DNA of 28,511 nucleotides, taken from a virus. The DNA lies in the IMG/VR virus record IMGVR_UViG_3300010215_000001, positions 1-28,511 of that record. One strand, given 5' to 3'. Shown one piece after another: positions 21,582 through 28,511 of the stretch; the stretch's first letter is position 1; each line of letters opens with the position of its first letter. A program made the translations under genes and the position numbers. Under the pieces are notes generated by a model, which was given only the letters and a program-made list of their open reading frames with translations, searched no databases and had not been told where the DNA came from.

Positions 21582-23114
21582 TTATTTTTGGACTTGTGAA
21601 ATATGCACATATCCAGAACTGCCAGTTATTCTTCCTCCTGATGTCGCATCATCAACTATATAAAGATCGACATACATTCTTCCAGTAACATTTGAAGATG
21701 GAATATATACATATGAACCGTTAAGTGTACCATATCCAGTATTTGAAACAGAATAATACTGGTAAGCTGTATAGAATGATATTGAACCTATTCTTACACG
21801 AAACCTATAGTGAAAATTTCCAGCCAATATATCATGTGTAAAAGACAATTCAATTTTTGCATTTATAGGATAGCCTGCTAAATATGTTCTTGATGTTGAA
21901 CCTGTAAAAACAGCTAAATCTCTTGCACCTGTTGACATGGTTAAAGATAGTGATGGTGAACCGTCATATGCTTGAATAGTTATTTCTGGTATTTGCGCTA
22001 AGTTAAATTCTCCTATCACATTAAGATTGGCGGTATTTATGTTTGCTGCTGCAATAGTGCCTCTAAATGTGGCGTTGTTAAATTCGGCATTACCTGTTTT
22101 TTCTATTTTCCAACCTGACGTACCCAATGCGTAATTAGTTGATTGTAATGTAGTTCGTATAGTGACATTGTTAAATTCGGCTGACCCATTTTTATTAATA
22201 TTCCATCCTGTAGAACCTGATGAATAGTTATTTGACCTTATATAGTCTTTAATATGTGCATTTGTAATTACTCCGTCTTTTATGTTTACGGAGTTTGCAA
22301 TTAATTCATTAGTTCCAACATGCTCAGCCGTAACTACATTTGCATCTATCATACGAGCCACTACAGCCCCATCAACGAACATATCGGCAGCAATGCCTAC
22401 GGCTGGCCCCCCGTCAATCTGACCAACCACAAAGACTTTCTTACCTTCTTCAAGTCCTTCTGTCGGCTGTATCACCTGAAAAGAATCAGCCACTATCTTG
22501 TGTATCGTCTGATATTTATCATCGTCCATAAGCTGTGCGAGAAGGTCGTTTATGGTCTCATCAACAATGGCGGGCGCAAGCATACCTCCCTGAACAAATG
22601 TTGGATGCCATATAGAATATTTACCATAGCTATTTACAGACCTGATCCAGTAGTAATAATCCGACCTTACGTTTACATAGCCATGCTCAAATTCTTCAAT
22701 ACCTTTATTCACGTACCCTACTAACTCAGCATCACTAAAACTCTGGCTGTCTTTGGATGCCCACACCTCTATATGTGTAAATTTCCCGTCTGCTGGATCT
22801 TCCCATGTGAGCTTATTCGCAACGACGCGCTGTAATATCTCAAGTCCTCTAGGAGGATTCGGAACAGGACCATTGCTGTTTACAACATTATCTGAGAAAT
22901 CATACGTCACAGGAGTATCCATTATCTTCGTATTAAGTCCTAATGATTCAAGATCCCTTTTAGACACAACTTTATCGAGTTCATTTCCTCGTGTCCCTGC
23001 CATTACCTCTATTGCTTGCTTAATAGCCTCAAGAGTCTTCCTTAACGCTGGAGAAGCATCAGAAGGCACAGGGGGGATTACAGGTATCTTTGCAGCTCTC
23101 GTATTATTGCTCAT
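21582..23114 (-). CDS. Tail-tip/central-fibre protein, copy 1
   Basis: 510 aa, paralogue of copy 2. Shared N-terminal 320 residues, then its own tip. It carries two copies of the repeat unit, GSTGWNINKNGSAEFNNVTI and GTSGWKIEKTGNAEFNNATF, where copy 2 has one. Such units are typical of the shaft after a J-like domain. The unique end includes PEITIQAYDGSPSLSLTMST and a beta-rich domain ending GRITGSSGYVHISQVQK. The start overlaps the nozzle stop (ATGA). Probably the original position of the gene. Confidence 0.75.
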   Translation of the reverse strand: MSNNTRAAKIPVIPPVPSDASPALRKTLEAIKQAIEVMAGTRGNELDKVVSKRDLESLGLNTKIMDTPVTYDFSDNVVNSNGPVPNPPRGLEILQRVVANKLTWEDPADGKFTHIEVWASKDSQSFSDAELVGYVNKGIEEFEHGYVNVRSDYYYWIRSVNSYGKYSIWHPTFVQGGMLAPAIVDETINDLLAQLMDDDKYQTIHKIVADSFQVIQPTEGLEEGKKVFVVGQIDGGPAVGIAADMFVDGAVVARMIDANVVTAEHVGTNELIANSVNIKDGVITNAHIKDYIRSNNYSSGSTGWNINKNGSAEFNNVTIRTTLQSTNYALGTSGWKIEKTGNAEFNNATFRGTIAAANINTANLNVIGEFNLAQIPEITIQAYDGSPSLSLTMSTGARDLAVFTGSTSRTYLAGYPINAKIELSFTHDILAGNFHYRFRVRIGSISFYTAYQYYSVSNTGYGTLNGSYVYIPSSNVTGRMYVDLYIVDDATSGGRITGSSGYVHISQVQK

Positions 23115-23129
23115 ATAAATGCCTCTTCT
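22162..23129. repeat. ~970-bp direct repeat, copy A (5' part of tail-tip gene)
   Basis: Partner of 20282-21249. Two long near-identical repeats 1.88 kb apart in the same orientation are a ready substrate for RecA-dependent deletion or re-amplification. Confidence 0.9.
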
Positions 23130-24715
23130 ATCGAATTAGCTAGTATCACTGAATGGACCGAGTCATTACCGACAAGCTCTATCTCCCAAACCTTTGAACG
23201 AAATCCACCAGGTAACCTAAATGGATCCGAGTTGACAATTGTCTTTGAAAATTTAAGCTCTCCGTCAGCATATATTTTAAACTCCAAACCTGTGTCTCCA
23301 TCAAAATCTGCATCAACACGAGCTACGCTAAAATTAATTGCCTGCGGAAGCTGATACTTCTTCGATCTCCAAGTGTATGTAAGCTTGTCACCGCTGTTGA
23401 AATCATAAAGATAATAGTTTGCGCCTGACTTGCATAAAAGCCTTATAACATCAGCGGACGTATCTATAAATCCATCATAAATTGCATCTATGCCAGCTAA
23501 TATAAAATCAGTAAAAAAACCTGTATCGAGATCATATATAAAGCCAGTATTACTTTCTTTAAAAAAACCGACATAACGGCCTTCATGATAAAAGGCGAGG
23601 ATGTTTTCTATATCATATTGCTGCCACTGATCCCGACTTATTACGCCATCAGTTATCAGCTTTCCTCCAGTATTTGTGTCGCCTATCAGAAATAGACCGT
23701 CAGGGGATGAATAGATAACAGCAAAACCCGTGCTGACTATGCTACGTTTAGAAGTACATGCCTGCTTATGAGAAAGTGGATTCAGCGTAGCCGCCGCTGG
23801 ATCTATAGATGTTGCGATATATGGTAAATCTTTTGTGAGTACAACAACATAATCACTAAAAAAGCCAGTCCCAACTATATCGCTGTTGAGTTGCTGAATG
23901 TAGTCAGTAGGAAAAGCATAAGGTACAAATGGTTCTGAAAAATATACATATCTACCAGACCATCCCATCATGACACCATTGGCAACCATAGCAAGTCCGA
24001 CAAGGTCATCAGGCGGATTATCCCAAGTCTCAGTAGGCAGAACTTCTGCCAGATTTCCTTCATCAACAGAATCAGTATACGTTGTGGTATCGCTTGCCAC
24101 TTCTTCTACCATTTGATATTCGGCTGACGAAGAACCGCTTAAAAGCCTGTATATGCGAAATTTCTCTATTGTAAGGTTTGGTATTACTGGGAGAATAAAG
24201 TTGCTCAGAGTAACACCCTGCCCTTCGTACAGGTCTATAACAGTTGTAGATTCACACGGTCTTGATTCTTCTCCGAACTCAGTAACATAGGTGTAAACAT
24301 ACGCTGTGGTTCTTTCAATATTTTCAGACGTCTTTGTTCCATTGATCTGAATATTTAAAGATTCCGCAGGAGCAGCAACACCAAGCCGTCTATGGTCAGG
24401 GTCTAAAGTTTGATTCGTTTGTTTGGGATACACACCATCTGTATAGAATATGCGTCCATCATCGTCATTAACAAAACTGGAAACGACATCAACATCCCCA
24501 CTCCATTTAAGGAGCGTTCCGTCTTCCAGCTGGAAAACAGACCGTATATCATCAGAGCCGAGAGCAATACCATCAGCAACACTCTTTAGAGGACGTAGAT
24601 CTCCACTGTCTAAGTAACAGTTAACAGCCTCCTGCGCAAAGTCGTTGGGAAGCTTATACGCTGAAACTTGAGGATTTTTCCCTTTGAAACGTTCGGATGG
24701 TATTAATATTCTCAT
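23111..24715 (-). CDS. Tail nozzle / tubular-tail-like protein
   Basis: 534 aa. N-terminal strand MRILIPSERFKGKNPQVSAY, then LPNDFAQEAVNCYLDSGDLR and PLKS, the classic opening of podovirus tail proteins that follow the adaptor. Two internal fibronectin-like sections (about 105-240) include RTTAYVYTYVTEFGEESRPC. The motif GWSGRYVYFSEPFVPYAFP (about 256-274) and repeated beta-blades suggest a propeller, as in nozzle proteins. GAGG lies upstream of ATG 24715. It forms the short tail tube's lower part and contacts the tail-tip protein encoded next. Confidence 0.8.
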   Translation of the reverse strand: MRILIPSERFKGKNPQVSAYKLPNDFAQEAVNCYLDSGDLRPLKSVADGIALGSDDIRSVFQLEDGTLLKWSGDVDVVSSFVNDDDGRIFYTDGVYPKQTNQTLDPDHRRLGVAAPAESLNIQINGTKTSENIERTTAYVYTYVTEFGEESRPCESTTVIDLYEGQGVTLSNFILPVIPNLTIEKFRIYRLLSGSSSAEYQMVEEVASDTTTYTDSVDEGNLAEVLPTETWDNPPDDLVGLAMVANGVMMGWSGRYVYFSEPFVPYAFPTDYIQQLNSDIVGTGFFSDYVVVLTKDLPYIATSIDPAAATLNPLSHKQACTSKRSIVSTGFAVIYSSPDGLFLIGDTNTGGKLITDGVISRDQWQQYDIENILAFYHEGRYVGFFKESNTGFIYDLDTGFFTDFILAGIDAIYDGFIDTSADVIRLLCKSGANYYLYDFNSGDKLTYTWRSKKYQLPQAINFSVARVDADFDGDTGLEFKIYADGELKFSKTIVNSDPFRLPGGFRSKVWEIELVGNDSVHSVILANSIEEAFI

Positions 24716-24727
24716 TATATCACGCCT

Positions 24728-25264
24728 CTATTTTTCATCTTTTGGTGTAATTGCTCTATCACCAAACCACCAGACGCAAGCTGTCACAGTCGTAAAAACA
24801 ACTGATTTGATAGTGTAAACAATCATATCTGCTATTGTTTGCGGCTCTGTATATCCATCAAGTTCACCATCCATTAGCCAATTAAAAAGCAATATTGTCA
24901 TTGCCATCAGGCAAAGTGTCAGAAATGGTCTAAATAACGACTTTACTGCGTCAACCCATTTATATGATGCCCTTATCATAACATCCGCATTTATTGAAGT
25001 ACTAAGACCTTCATATGAACCATGTGTACGCAATTGTTGAAGTTGTGCCGCCATGATTTCATTTTCATGTTCATCTTCTTGCCTGTCACGCTGAAGCTCT
25101 AAGGCGAATAGATCTTTTTCGTGAGACCATTTCGCTTTTTCAAAGCTGATTTCTTGTCTGCGTTTAAAATATTTAAACACACCGCCAAGCATTGAGCCTG
25201 CAAGACCAAGCACACCACCACTAGCTGCGCTGCTTGCAACTCCTAATATATTAGCCCACTCCAT
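24728..25264 (-). CDS. Three-TM holin-like protein
   Basis: 178 aa. Hydrophobic segments at about 8-32 (ASSAASGGVLGLAGSMLGGV), 110-130 (RPFLTLCLMAMTILLFNWLM) and 147-168 (YTIKSVVFTTVTACVWWFGD) with a charged helical stretch (33-75: KRRQEISFEKAKWSHEKDLF) between. This is the layout of 3-TM holins of gene-transfer-agent type. It overlaps the endolysin gene by 22 nt, which supports a lysis role (timed membrane opening). Alternative: a tail membrane protein. Its first nine codons (MEWANILGV) recur at 27336. Confidence 0.7.
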   Translation of the reverse strand: MEWANILGVASSAASGGVLGLAGSMLGGVFKYFKRRQEISFEKAKWSHEKDLFALELQRDRQEDEHENEIMAAQLQQLRTHGSYEGLSTSINADVMIRASYKWVDAVKSLFRPFLTLCLMAMTILLFNWLMDGELDGYTEPQTIADMIVYTIKSVVFTTVTACVWWFGDRAITPKDEK

Positions 25265-25653
25265 CGCTTATAACCTCCTGGGGTCCACCACCTACGTGAT
25301 CTCCCCGTATCTCTGTGTGTAAAGGTCACATAGTAACCTCTGCCTGTAAATCCAGCTTGCTTGCAAGCATCATTCAATTTTGCTAGATCATGACCAACTG
25401 ATGAAAAATCTATAGCAATCATCTTATGTATTGAAAGAGGTTTGCCCCCTACTCTTACATTATGAAAACGGCATCTATGAGCCGAATTGATATATACCGC
25501 TTTGCCCATATAGTTACGGACAAACTGACACATATCAAATACGTCTTCGTCATACCAAAACTCACCACAGCATGGACAAGCAAACTCTATAGGACTGAAA
25601 TTTAACCAACGCTCCTTATCCCACTCAACGAGAGAGTAATGAGGTATTAGCAT
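25243..25653 (-). CDS. M15-family peptidoglycan peptidase (endolysin)
   Basis: 136 aa from ATG 25653, which follows the previous stop as TAGAATG; an ATG at 25677 is possible. It cleaves peptide cross-bridges of the wall. The M15A zinc site is visible: H at SIHKMIAIDF (H and D ligands) and the distal H in YYVTFTHRDTG. INSAHRCRFHNVRVGG precedes it and RRWWTPGGYKRW closes the fold. The conserved G before A/I-x-D in relatives is absent. ACPCCGEFW near the N-terminus may be a small zinc knuckle. It overlaps the holin-like gene. A defective partial copy is at 27315. Confidence 0.8.
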   Translation of the reverse strand: MLIPHYSLVEWDKERWLNFSPIEFACPCCGEFWYDEDVFDMCQFVRNYMGKAVYINSAHRCRFHNVRVGGKPLSIHKMIAIDFSSVGHDLAKLNDACKQAGFTGRGYYVTFTHRDTGRSRRWWTPGGYKRWSGLIY

Positions 25654-25654
25654 T

Positions 25655-25888
25655 CTATTTCCCGTCTCGTATTTCATCTATTCTTGCGTGAATACGCGTT
25701 ATATCACTGTGTACTTGATTATGTTTTTGCTGACATTCTTTCTTTGTTGTGTAGTCTCTTGCAAGAATAATATTTGTCTCTGTCTGGCTCTTGCTTAGAG
25801 CATTGATAGACCTCCATATCGGGATGAGAACAAGGCTTGCGATACTTCCCAAGGTTTGTATTATATCTGATATCTCAATAGTCATCAT
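25655..25888 (-). CDS. Small single-TM protein of lysis cassette
   Basis: 77 aa. One hydrophobic helix (residues 9-28: IIQTLGSIASLVLIPIWRSI) is followed by a charged coiled coil (KSQTETNIILARDYTTKKEC, HSDITRIHARIDEIRDGK). The start ATGATG overlaps the previous stop (TGA). It lies immediately before the endolysin, as antiholins, second holins or Rz-like spanins do; which of these it is cannot be decided. A copy truncated after the helix lies at 27496-27588. Confidence 0.65.
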   Translation of the reverse strand: MMTIEISDIIQTLGSIASLVLIPIWRSINALSKSQTETNIILARDYTTKKECQQKHNQVHSDITRIHARIDEIRDGK

Positions 25889-26184
25889 ACGAGCTCTTGT
25901 TTCGGATATTTGTCTTTGATGTCCGCTATGGTTTCCGCCCACTTGTTTGTTTTGTTCACAGAGTCCCAATACAGCATATCAAGCTGCTCTGCGAGTGTAG
26001 GATACTCCGCTTGGCGTAGCTCTGTATATGTTGGTTCTGTATCTAGATACATTTCTGGCGTATTGCCTTCGGCTATCCATGCCATAATTAATTGATAATC
26101 AGGATTACTTTCTATTTTAGGAACATCTGTAGCGTTATTAACTCTGTAATAATCACCAAAATCTGTAACTTTATTAATATTCAT
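25885..26184 (-). CDS. Tail-fibre-assembly / XkdW-like protein
   Basis: 99 aa from ATG 26184, with AGGAGGT upstream; a longer frame to 26286 lies inside the fibre gene and is rejected. The central motif MAWIAEGNTPE and the end YPTLAEQLDMLYWDSVNKTN, then IADIKDKYPKQ are standard for small proteins encoded after phage fibres and thought to aid fibre folding or attachment. 10 nt after the fibre gene. Confidence 0.7.
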   Translation of the reverse strand: MNINKVTDFGDYYRVNNATDVPKIESNPDYQLIMAWIAEGNTPEMYLDTEPTYTELRQAEYPTLAEQLDMLYWDSVNKTNKWAETIADIKDKYPKQELV

Positions 26185-26194
26185 GATTGACCTC

Positions 26195-27250
26195 CTAAAG
26201 TTCTGATGAAATAACCGCATGGAACAAACAGCCGTATTTTGTTGTCGTAGTATCTGTATAATAAAATGTCCTATCTTTAGAATCATAAGCTGAAGAGCGT
26301 GTCAACTTCTGGTCTGTAATATATGTGCCTGATACTGATACATATAATGAACATTTACCTACATTACCAACACTGTCATAAACAGTTATACTAGGAACAG
26401 ATCTCATGCCTTCATGATCTATTTGAATAACTTCTGTACCTGTGTAAGAAGCAGAGTTCTTTTTAGTAAGAATACCTGCAAGGGTTAAAGTTCCTTCTGA
26501 AACTCCAGAGTATGTTGTTCGAAAATATCTCATACATTCCGTAAGCTCGTTTGCCTCATCAATAGGCACATAAATGTCGTTGTAACCAAATTTGACGTTA
26601 GAGATCCTAACATCACCAGAGATGTTGACGGCTTTACCTGTGAAGGACGAAGCTCCTGCATATTTAAGTATCTGAAGGTGCAAGCACGAGCCATCACCTA
26701 TTGTCTTACCAACGATTGACGGTATATCAACATTGATGCTAACCCTTGTTTTTGTAGTGGACACATTAATATAGTCGTTATGGGCGACCACATCTGCACT
26801 GCCGCCGACACCGAAGTACTGCTTAAGGTGCACAAGTGCCTGACCGTCAACATCGCTTTCGATATCAAAAGATAAGACACAAGACTGACTAGCGAATTTA
26901 CGCACGTTATCTATTTTCTGACGAACGCCAAAGTATCCGCCGCCAGTATCACCGGATATCCCTCCCCTAAGTTCGAGAGAGTATTTGTTATCATTCTGAA
27001 CGATTTCTCCGTATGCATTTGTAGAACCACCGTCAAGGTATGCTACTAAAGACCATCTATCACAAGGATACCCCTGCGTGATGCCAGCTACAGCACCAGC
27101 TACCCGTTGATTAATAATCACATTTTCGTCCAACGGATTAATTATTGCGTTGTAAGATGCTTTTGCGAGTTCGTTTTCATCATACCCATGAATAGTACTT
27201 GCATCATTTATAGTCCTTAGTTCCTCTATGTTATCTCTAACTATGCTCAT
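26195..27250 (-). CDS. Tail fibre 2 (receptor-binding)
   Basis: 351 aa. Short N-terminus (MSIVRDNIEELRTINDAS) without the Mtd_N-type anchor seen at 1-269. Shared shaft ASYNAIINPLDENVIINQR; carbohydrate-module-like section around CDRWSLVAYLDGG; block SSFTGKAVNISGDVRISNVK and FGYNDIYVP, nearly identical to the fibre piece at the right edge. The last ~110 residues (from about 245) are unrelated to that piece and form the variable tip. ATG 27250 overlaps a 29-codon frame by 4 nt. Confidence 0.75.
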   Translation of the reverse strand: MSIVRDNIEELRTINDASTIHGYDENELAKASYNAIINPLDENVIINQRVAGAVAGITQGYPCDRWSLVAYLDGGSTNAYGEIVQNDNKYSLELRGGISGDTGGGYFGVRQKIDNVRKFASQSCVLSFDIESDVDGQALVHLKQYFGVGGSADVVAHNDYINVSTTKTRVSINVDIPSIVGKTIGDGSCLHLQILKYAGASSFTGKAVNISGDVRISNVKFGYNDIYVPIDEANELTECMRYFRTTYSGVSEGTLTLAGILTKKNSASYTGTEVIQIDHEGMRSVPSITVYDSVGNVGKCSLYVSVSGTYITDQKLTRSSAYDSKDRTFYYTDTTTTKYGCLFHAVISSEL

Positions 27251-27336
27251 TTAGGGTTCCTCTCTTTTATCTCAGCAACCTTTTCACGCCACGCAGTCAA
27301 ATCTGGTGTAACTCCTAATATATTAGCCCATTCCAT
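27247..27336 (-). CDS. 29-codon frame: holin start fused to new tail
   Basis: MEWANILGV, identical to the start of the holin-like protein at 25264, runs into TPDLTAWREKVAEIKERNPK and ends in an ATGA overlap with fibre 2. The tail resembles the end of small fibre-associated phage proteins. It is probably a fusion scar left by duplication; a functional peptide is not excluded. Confidence 0.45.
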   Translation of the reverse strand: MEWANILGVTPDLTAWREKVAEIKERNPK

Positions 27337-27533
27337 AGTTTATAACCTCCTGGGGTCCACCACCTACGTGATCTCCCCTTATCTCTGTTTGCAAAGGTCA
27401 CATAATAACCTCTGTCTGTAAATCCAGCTTGCTTGCAAGCATCATTCAATTTTGTTAAATCATGACCAACTGATGAAAAATCTACAGCGATCATCTTATG
27501 TATTGATAGACCGCCATATCGGGATGAGAACAA
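27315..27533 (-). pseudogene. 3' remnant of M15 endolysin gene
   Basis: From LSIHKMIAVDF to the stop, the frame matches the intact endolysin (offset 2072, about 90% identity). Everything upstream of the first zinc ligand is missing; the distal ligand His is replaced (FANRDKG instead of FTHRDTG). Codons before about 27507 are out-of-frame sequence from the small TM gene. Inactive. Confidence 0.8.
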
Positions 27534-27588
27534 GGCTTGCGATACTTCCCAAGGTTTGTATTATATCTGATACCTCAATAGTCATCAT
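27496..27588 (-). pseudogene. Truncated copy of small TM lysis protein
   Basis: 30 codons: MMTIEVSDIIQTLG, then the TM helix to WRSINT and stop. Nearly identical to residues 1-29 of the protein at 25655-25888. The coiled coil was lost by the deletion that joined it to the endolysin remnant at ATTGA. A free TM helix could still be made. Confidence 0.75.
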
Positions 27589-27752
27589 GCCCCCTCTGGT
27601 TTTACATACTGTTCAATAACACCGCCGTCAGCTATAAACTTACTAACCTCTTCATTCTTTTCAATTTCGCCTGAACTGCAACAAATATTACCATTATCAT
27701 AATACGTTACGTATCCCGTATCTGTTAGTTTCACACTTATAAGTTCTCTCAT
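27585..27752 (-). CDS. Small fibre-accessory protein
   Basis: 55 aa. MRELISVKLTDTGYVTYYDN, a CC pair, then EEVSKFIADGGVIEQYVKP, a motif common in small proteins encoded after phage fibres. TAAATG from the fibre stop with GGAG upstream; a 4-nt overlap follows with the TM remnant. It occupies the same slot as the 99-aa protein downstream of fibre 2 but is unrelated in sequence. Confidence 0.6.
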   Translation of the reverse strand: MRELISVKLTDTGYVTYYDNGNICCSSGEIEKNEEVSKFIADGGVIEQYVKPEGA

Positions 27753-28466
27753 TTACAACTCCGCTACAATGTCTATAAATCCGTCGGTTGTGTTATTGCT
27801 AAAGAGTCTTGCTGACTCTCCAACATTCAAACTACTTCCTGAAGTCGCTAGAACTCTCGCCGAATATTTACCCATATAATCTGCGATGATAGATGTCAAA
27901 GAAGTCTCTTGACGAGTTCTGAAATGAGTAATACTGGAAAACGTTATACTAGGTATCTTGTGTTTTTCTGTATATTCAAGATGGAAGGCAAAAACAGACC
28001 CAGCAGAGACCTCACCAATACAATAAGGTGTATATACCGAGTCTGCTTTTTTTCGTTCAAAATAATTTTTACATTTAGATAATTCAGTTTCAGGGTCAAC
28101 AGACACATAGATGTCGTTGTAACCAAATTTGACATTTGAGATTCTGACATCACTTGAGAGGTTGACAGCTTTACCTGTAAAGGAAGAAGCTCCAGCTTGT
28201 TTGGTTATAAGTATATTTACAAAAGAGTTATCACCTATCGTTTTTCCTATAATACTTGGAAAGTTTATACTGATGCTAACTCGTGTTTTATCTGTAGTAA
28301 CATCAATATAATCGTTGTATACAACAACAGCTCCAGAGCCACCAGAACCAAAGTTTTGTTGCACATACACTATCATCTGACCATTATCATCACTTTCTAC
28401 ATCAAAAGAAAGTATAGCTGTTTCGTTAGAAAACGTTCTAACGTCATTTATTCTAAAATCACATGA
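27753..28466 (-). CDS. Tail fibre, C-terminal part (5' end broken or off edge)
   Basis: In frame from 28466 it reads DFRINDVRTFSNETAILSFD, then NGQMIVYVQQNFGSGG, and SSFTGKAVNLSSDVRISNVK with FGYNDIYV, matching fibre 2. The tip (from about residue 150) is unique. ATG 28376 lies inside the shared domain, so it is not a natural start. The frame continues upstream but meets a TGA at 28467-28469; beyond that YADRIWHFKGKN resembles the DRW segment of fibre 2. This is either a nonsense mutation, an edge error, or the second half of the fibre that begins at 269. Confidence 0.65.
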   Translation of the reverse strand, partial: SCDFRINDVRTFSNETAILSFDVESDDNGQMIVYVQQNFGSGGSGAVVVYNDYIDVTTDKTRVSISINFPSIIGKTIGDNSFVNILITKQAGASSFTGKAVNLSSDVRISNVKFGYNDIYVSVDPETELSKCKNYFERKKADSVYTPYCIGEVSAGSVFAFHLEYTEKHKIPSITFSSITHFRTRQETSLTSIIADYMGKYSARVLATSGSSLNVGESARLFSNNTTDGFIDIVAEL

Positions 28467-28511
28467 TCAATTTTCATTTTTTCCCTTAAAGTGCCATATA
28501 CGATCTGCATA

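Noticed and set aside
22320-22724. Plus-strand frame kept in both tail-tip copies
   Set aside because: Its conservation simply follows from the recent duplication of the gene on the other strand.
1-28511. tRNA genes, CRISPR arrays and insertion sequences
   Set aside because: No cloverleaf-like sequence, no regularly spaced repeats and no transposase were recognised by reading both strands.

Overview
This window is almost entirely bacteriophage DNA and looks like a small temperate podovirus (short, non-contractile tail). GC is about 40% by eye. Evidence for podovirus type is a complete head module (small and large terminase, portal, scaffold, SU10-type capsid protein), a nozzle-like tail protein, glycine/alanine-rich internal (ejection) proteins and fibres, with no tape-measure, tail-tube or sheath gene. 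The host cannot be named from sequence. The late gene style and a phage-encoded lipoprotein with a signal-peptidase II site favour a Gram-negative host (inference).

Layout. Nearly every gene is on the minus strand, so the map reads from high to low coordinates. Immunity is at 14.9-15.7 kb: a short XRE repressor (+) faces a Cro-like gene (-) across three operator-like dyads. Early genes run 14.6-9.9 kb: zinc ribbon, MazG-like, SSB, ASCH-like protein, replication initiator, helicase-loader-like protein and RusA-like resolvase, mostly coupled by ATGA overlaps. Packaging and head genes run 9.2-0.65 kb: TerS, TerL, HTH protein, portal, scaffold, an inserted ejection-protein cassette, capsid and adaptor. 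A fibre gene starts at 269 and leaves the window at base 1. The right end (28.5-16.0 kb) holds a fibre C-terminal part, a wrecked lysis cassette, a second fibre, an intact lysis cassette (small membrane protein, M15 endolysin, 3-TM holin-like), nozzle, two tail-tip/central-fibre paralogues, a GNAT-like gene and three internal virion proteins.

The fibre leaving at the left edge and the fibre entering at the right edge look like two halves of one gene. The window may therefore be a permuted, nearly complete ~28.5-kb circle. If so, it lacks any integrase, DNA polymerase or partition gene.

Three plus-strand genes run against the grain: a 4-TM membrane protein (9.3 kb), an 86-aa protein with a good promoter (12.7 kb) and a lipoprotein (19.4 kb). 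They are moron candidates, possibly expressed in the lysogen. The most distinctive structural feature is repeated duplication of receptor-recognition genes: a tail-tip gene copied with a ~970-bp near-identical 5' part and unrelated 3' tips, and a fibre-plus-lysis cassette copied and then decayed, with deletion scars still readable. A second notable feature is a 32-bp dyad repeat bracketing an ejection-protein cassette inserted between scaffold and capsid genes.
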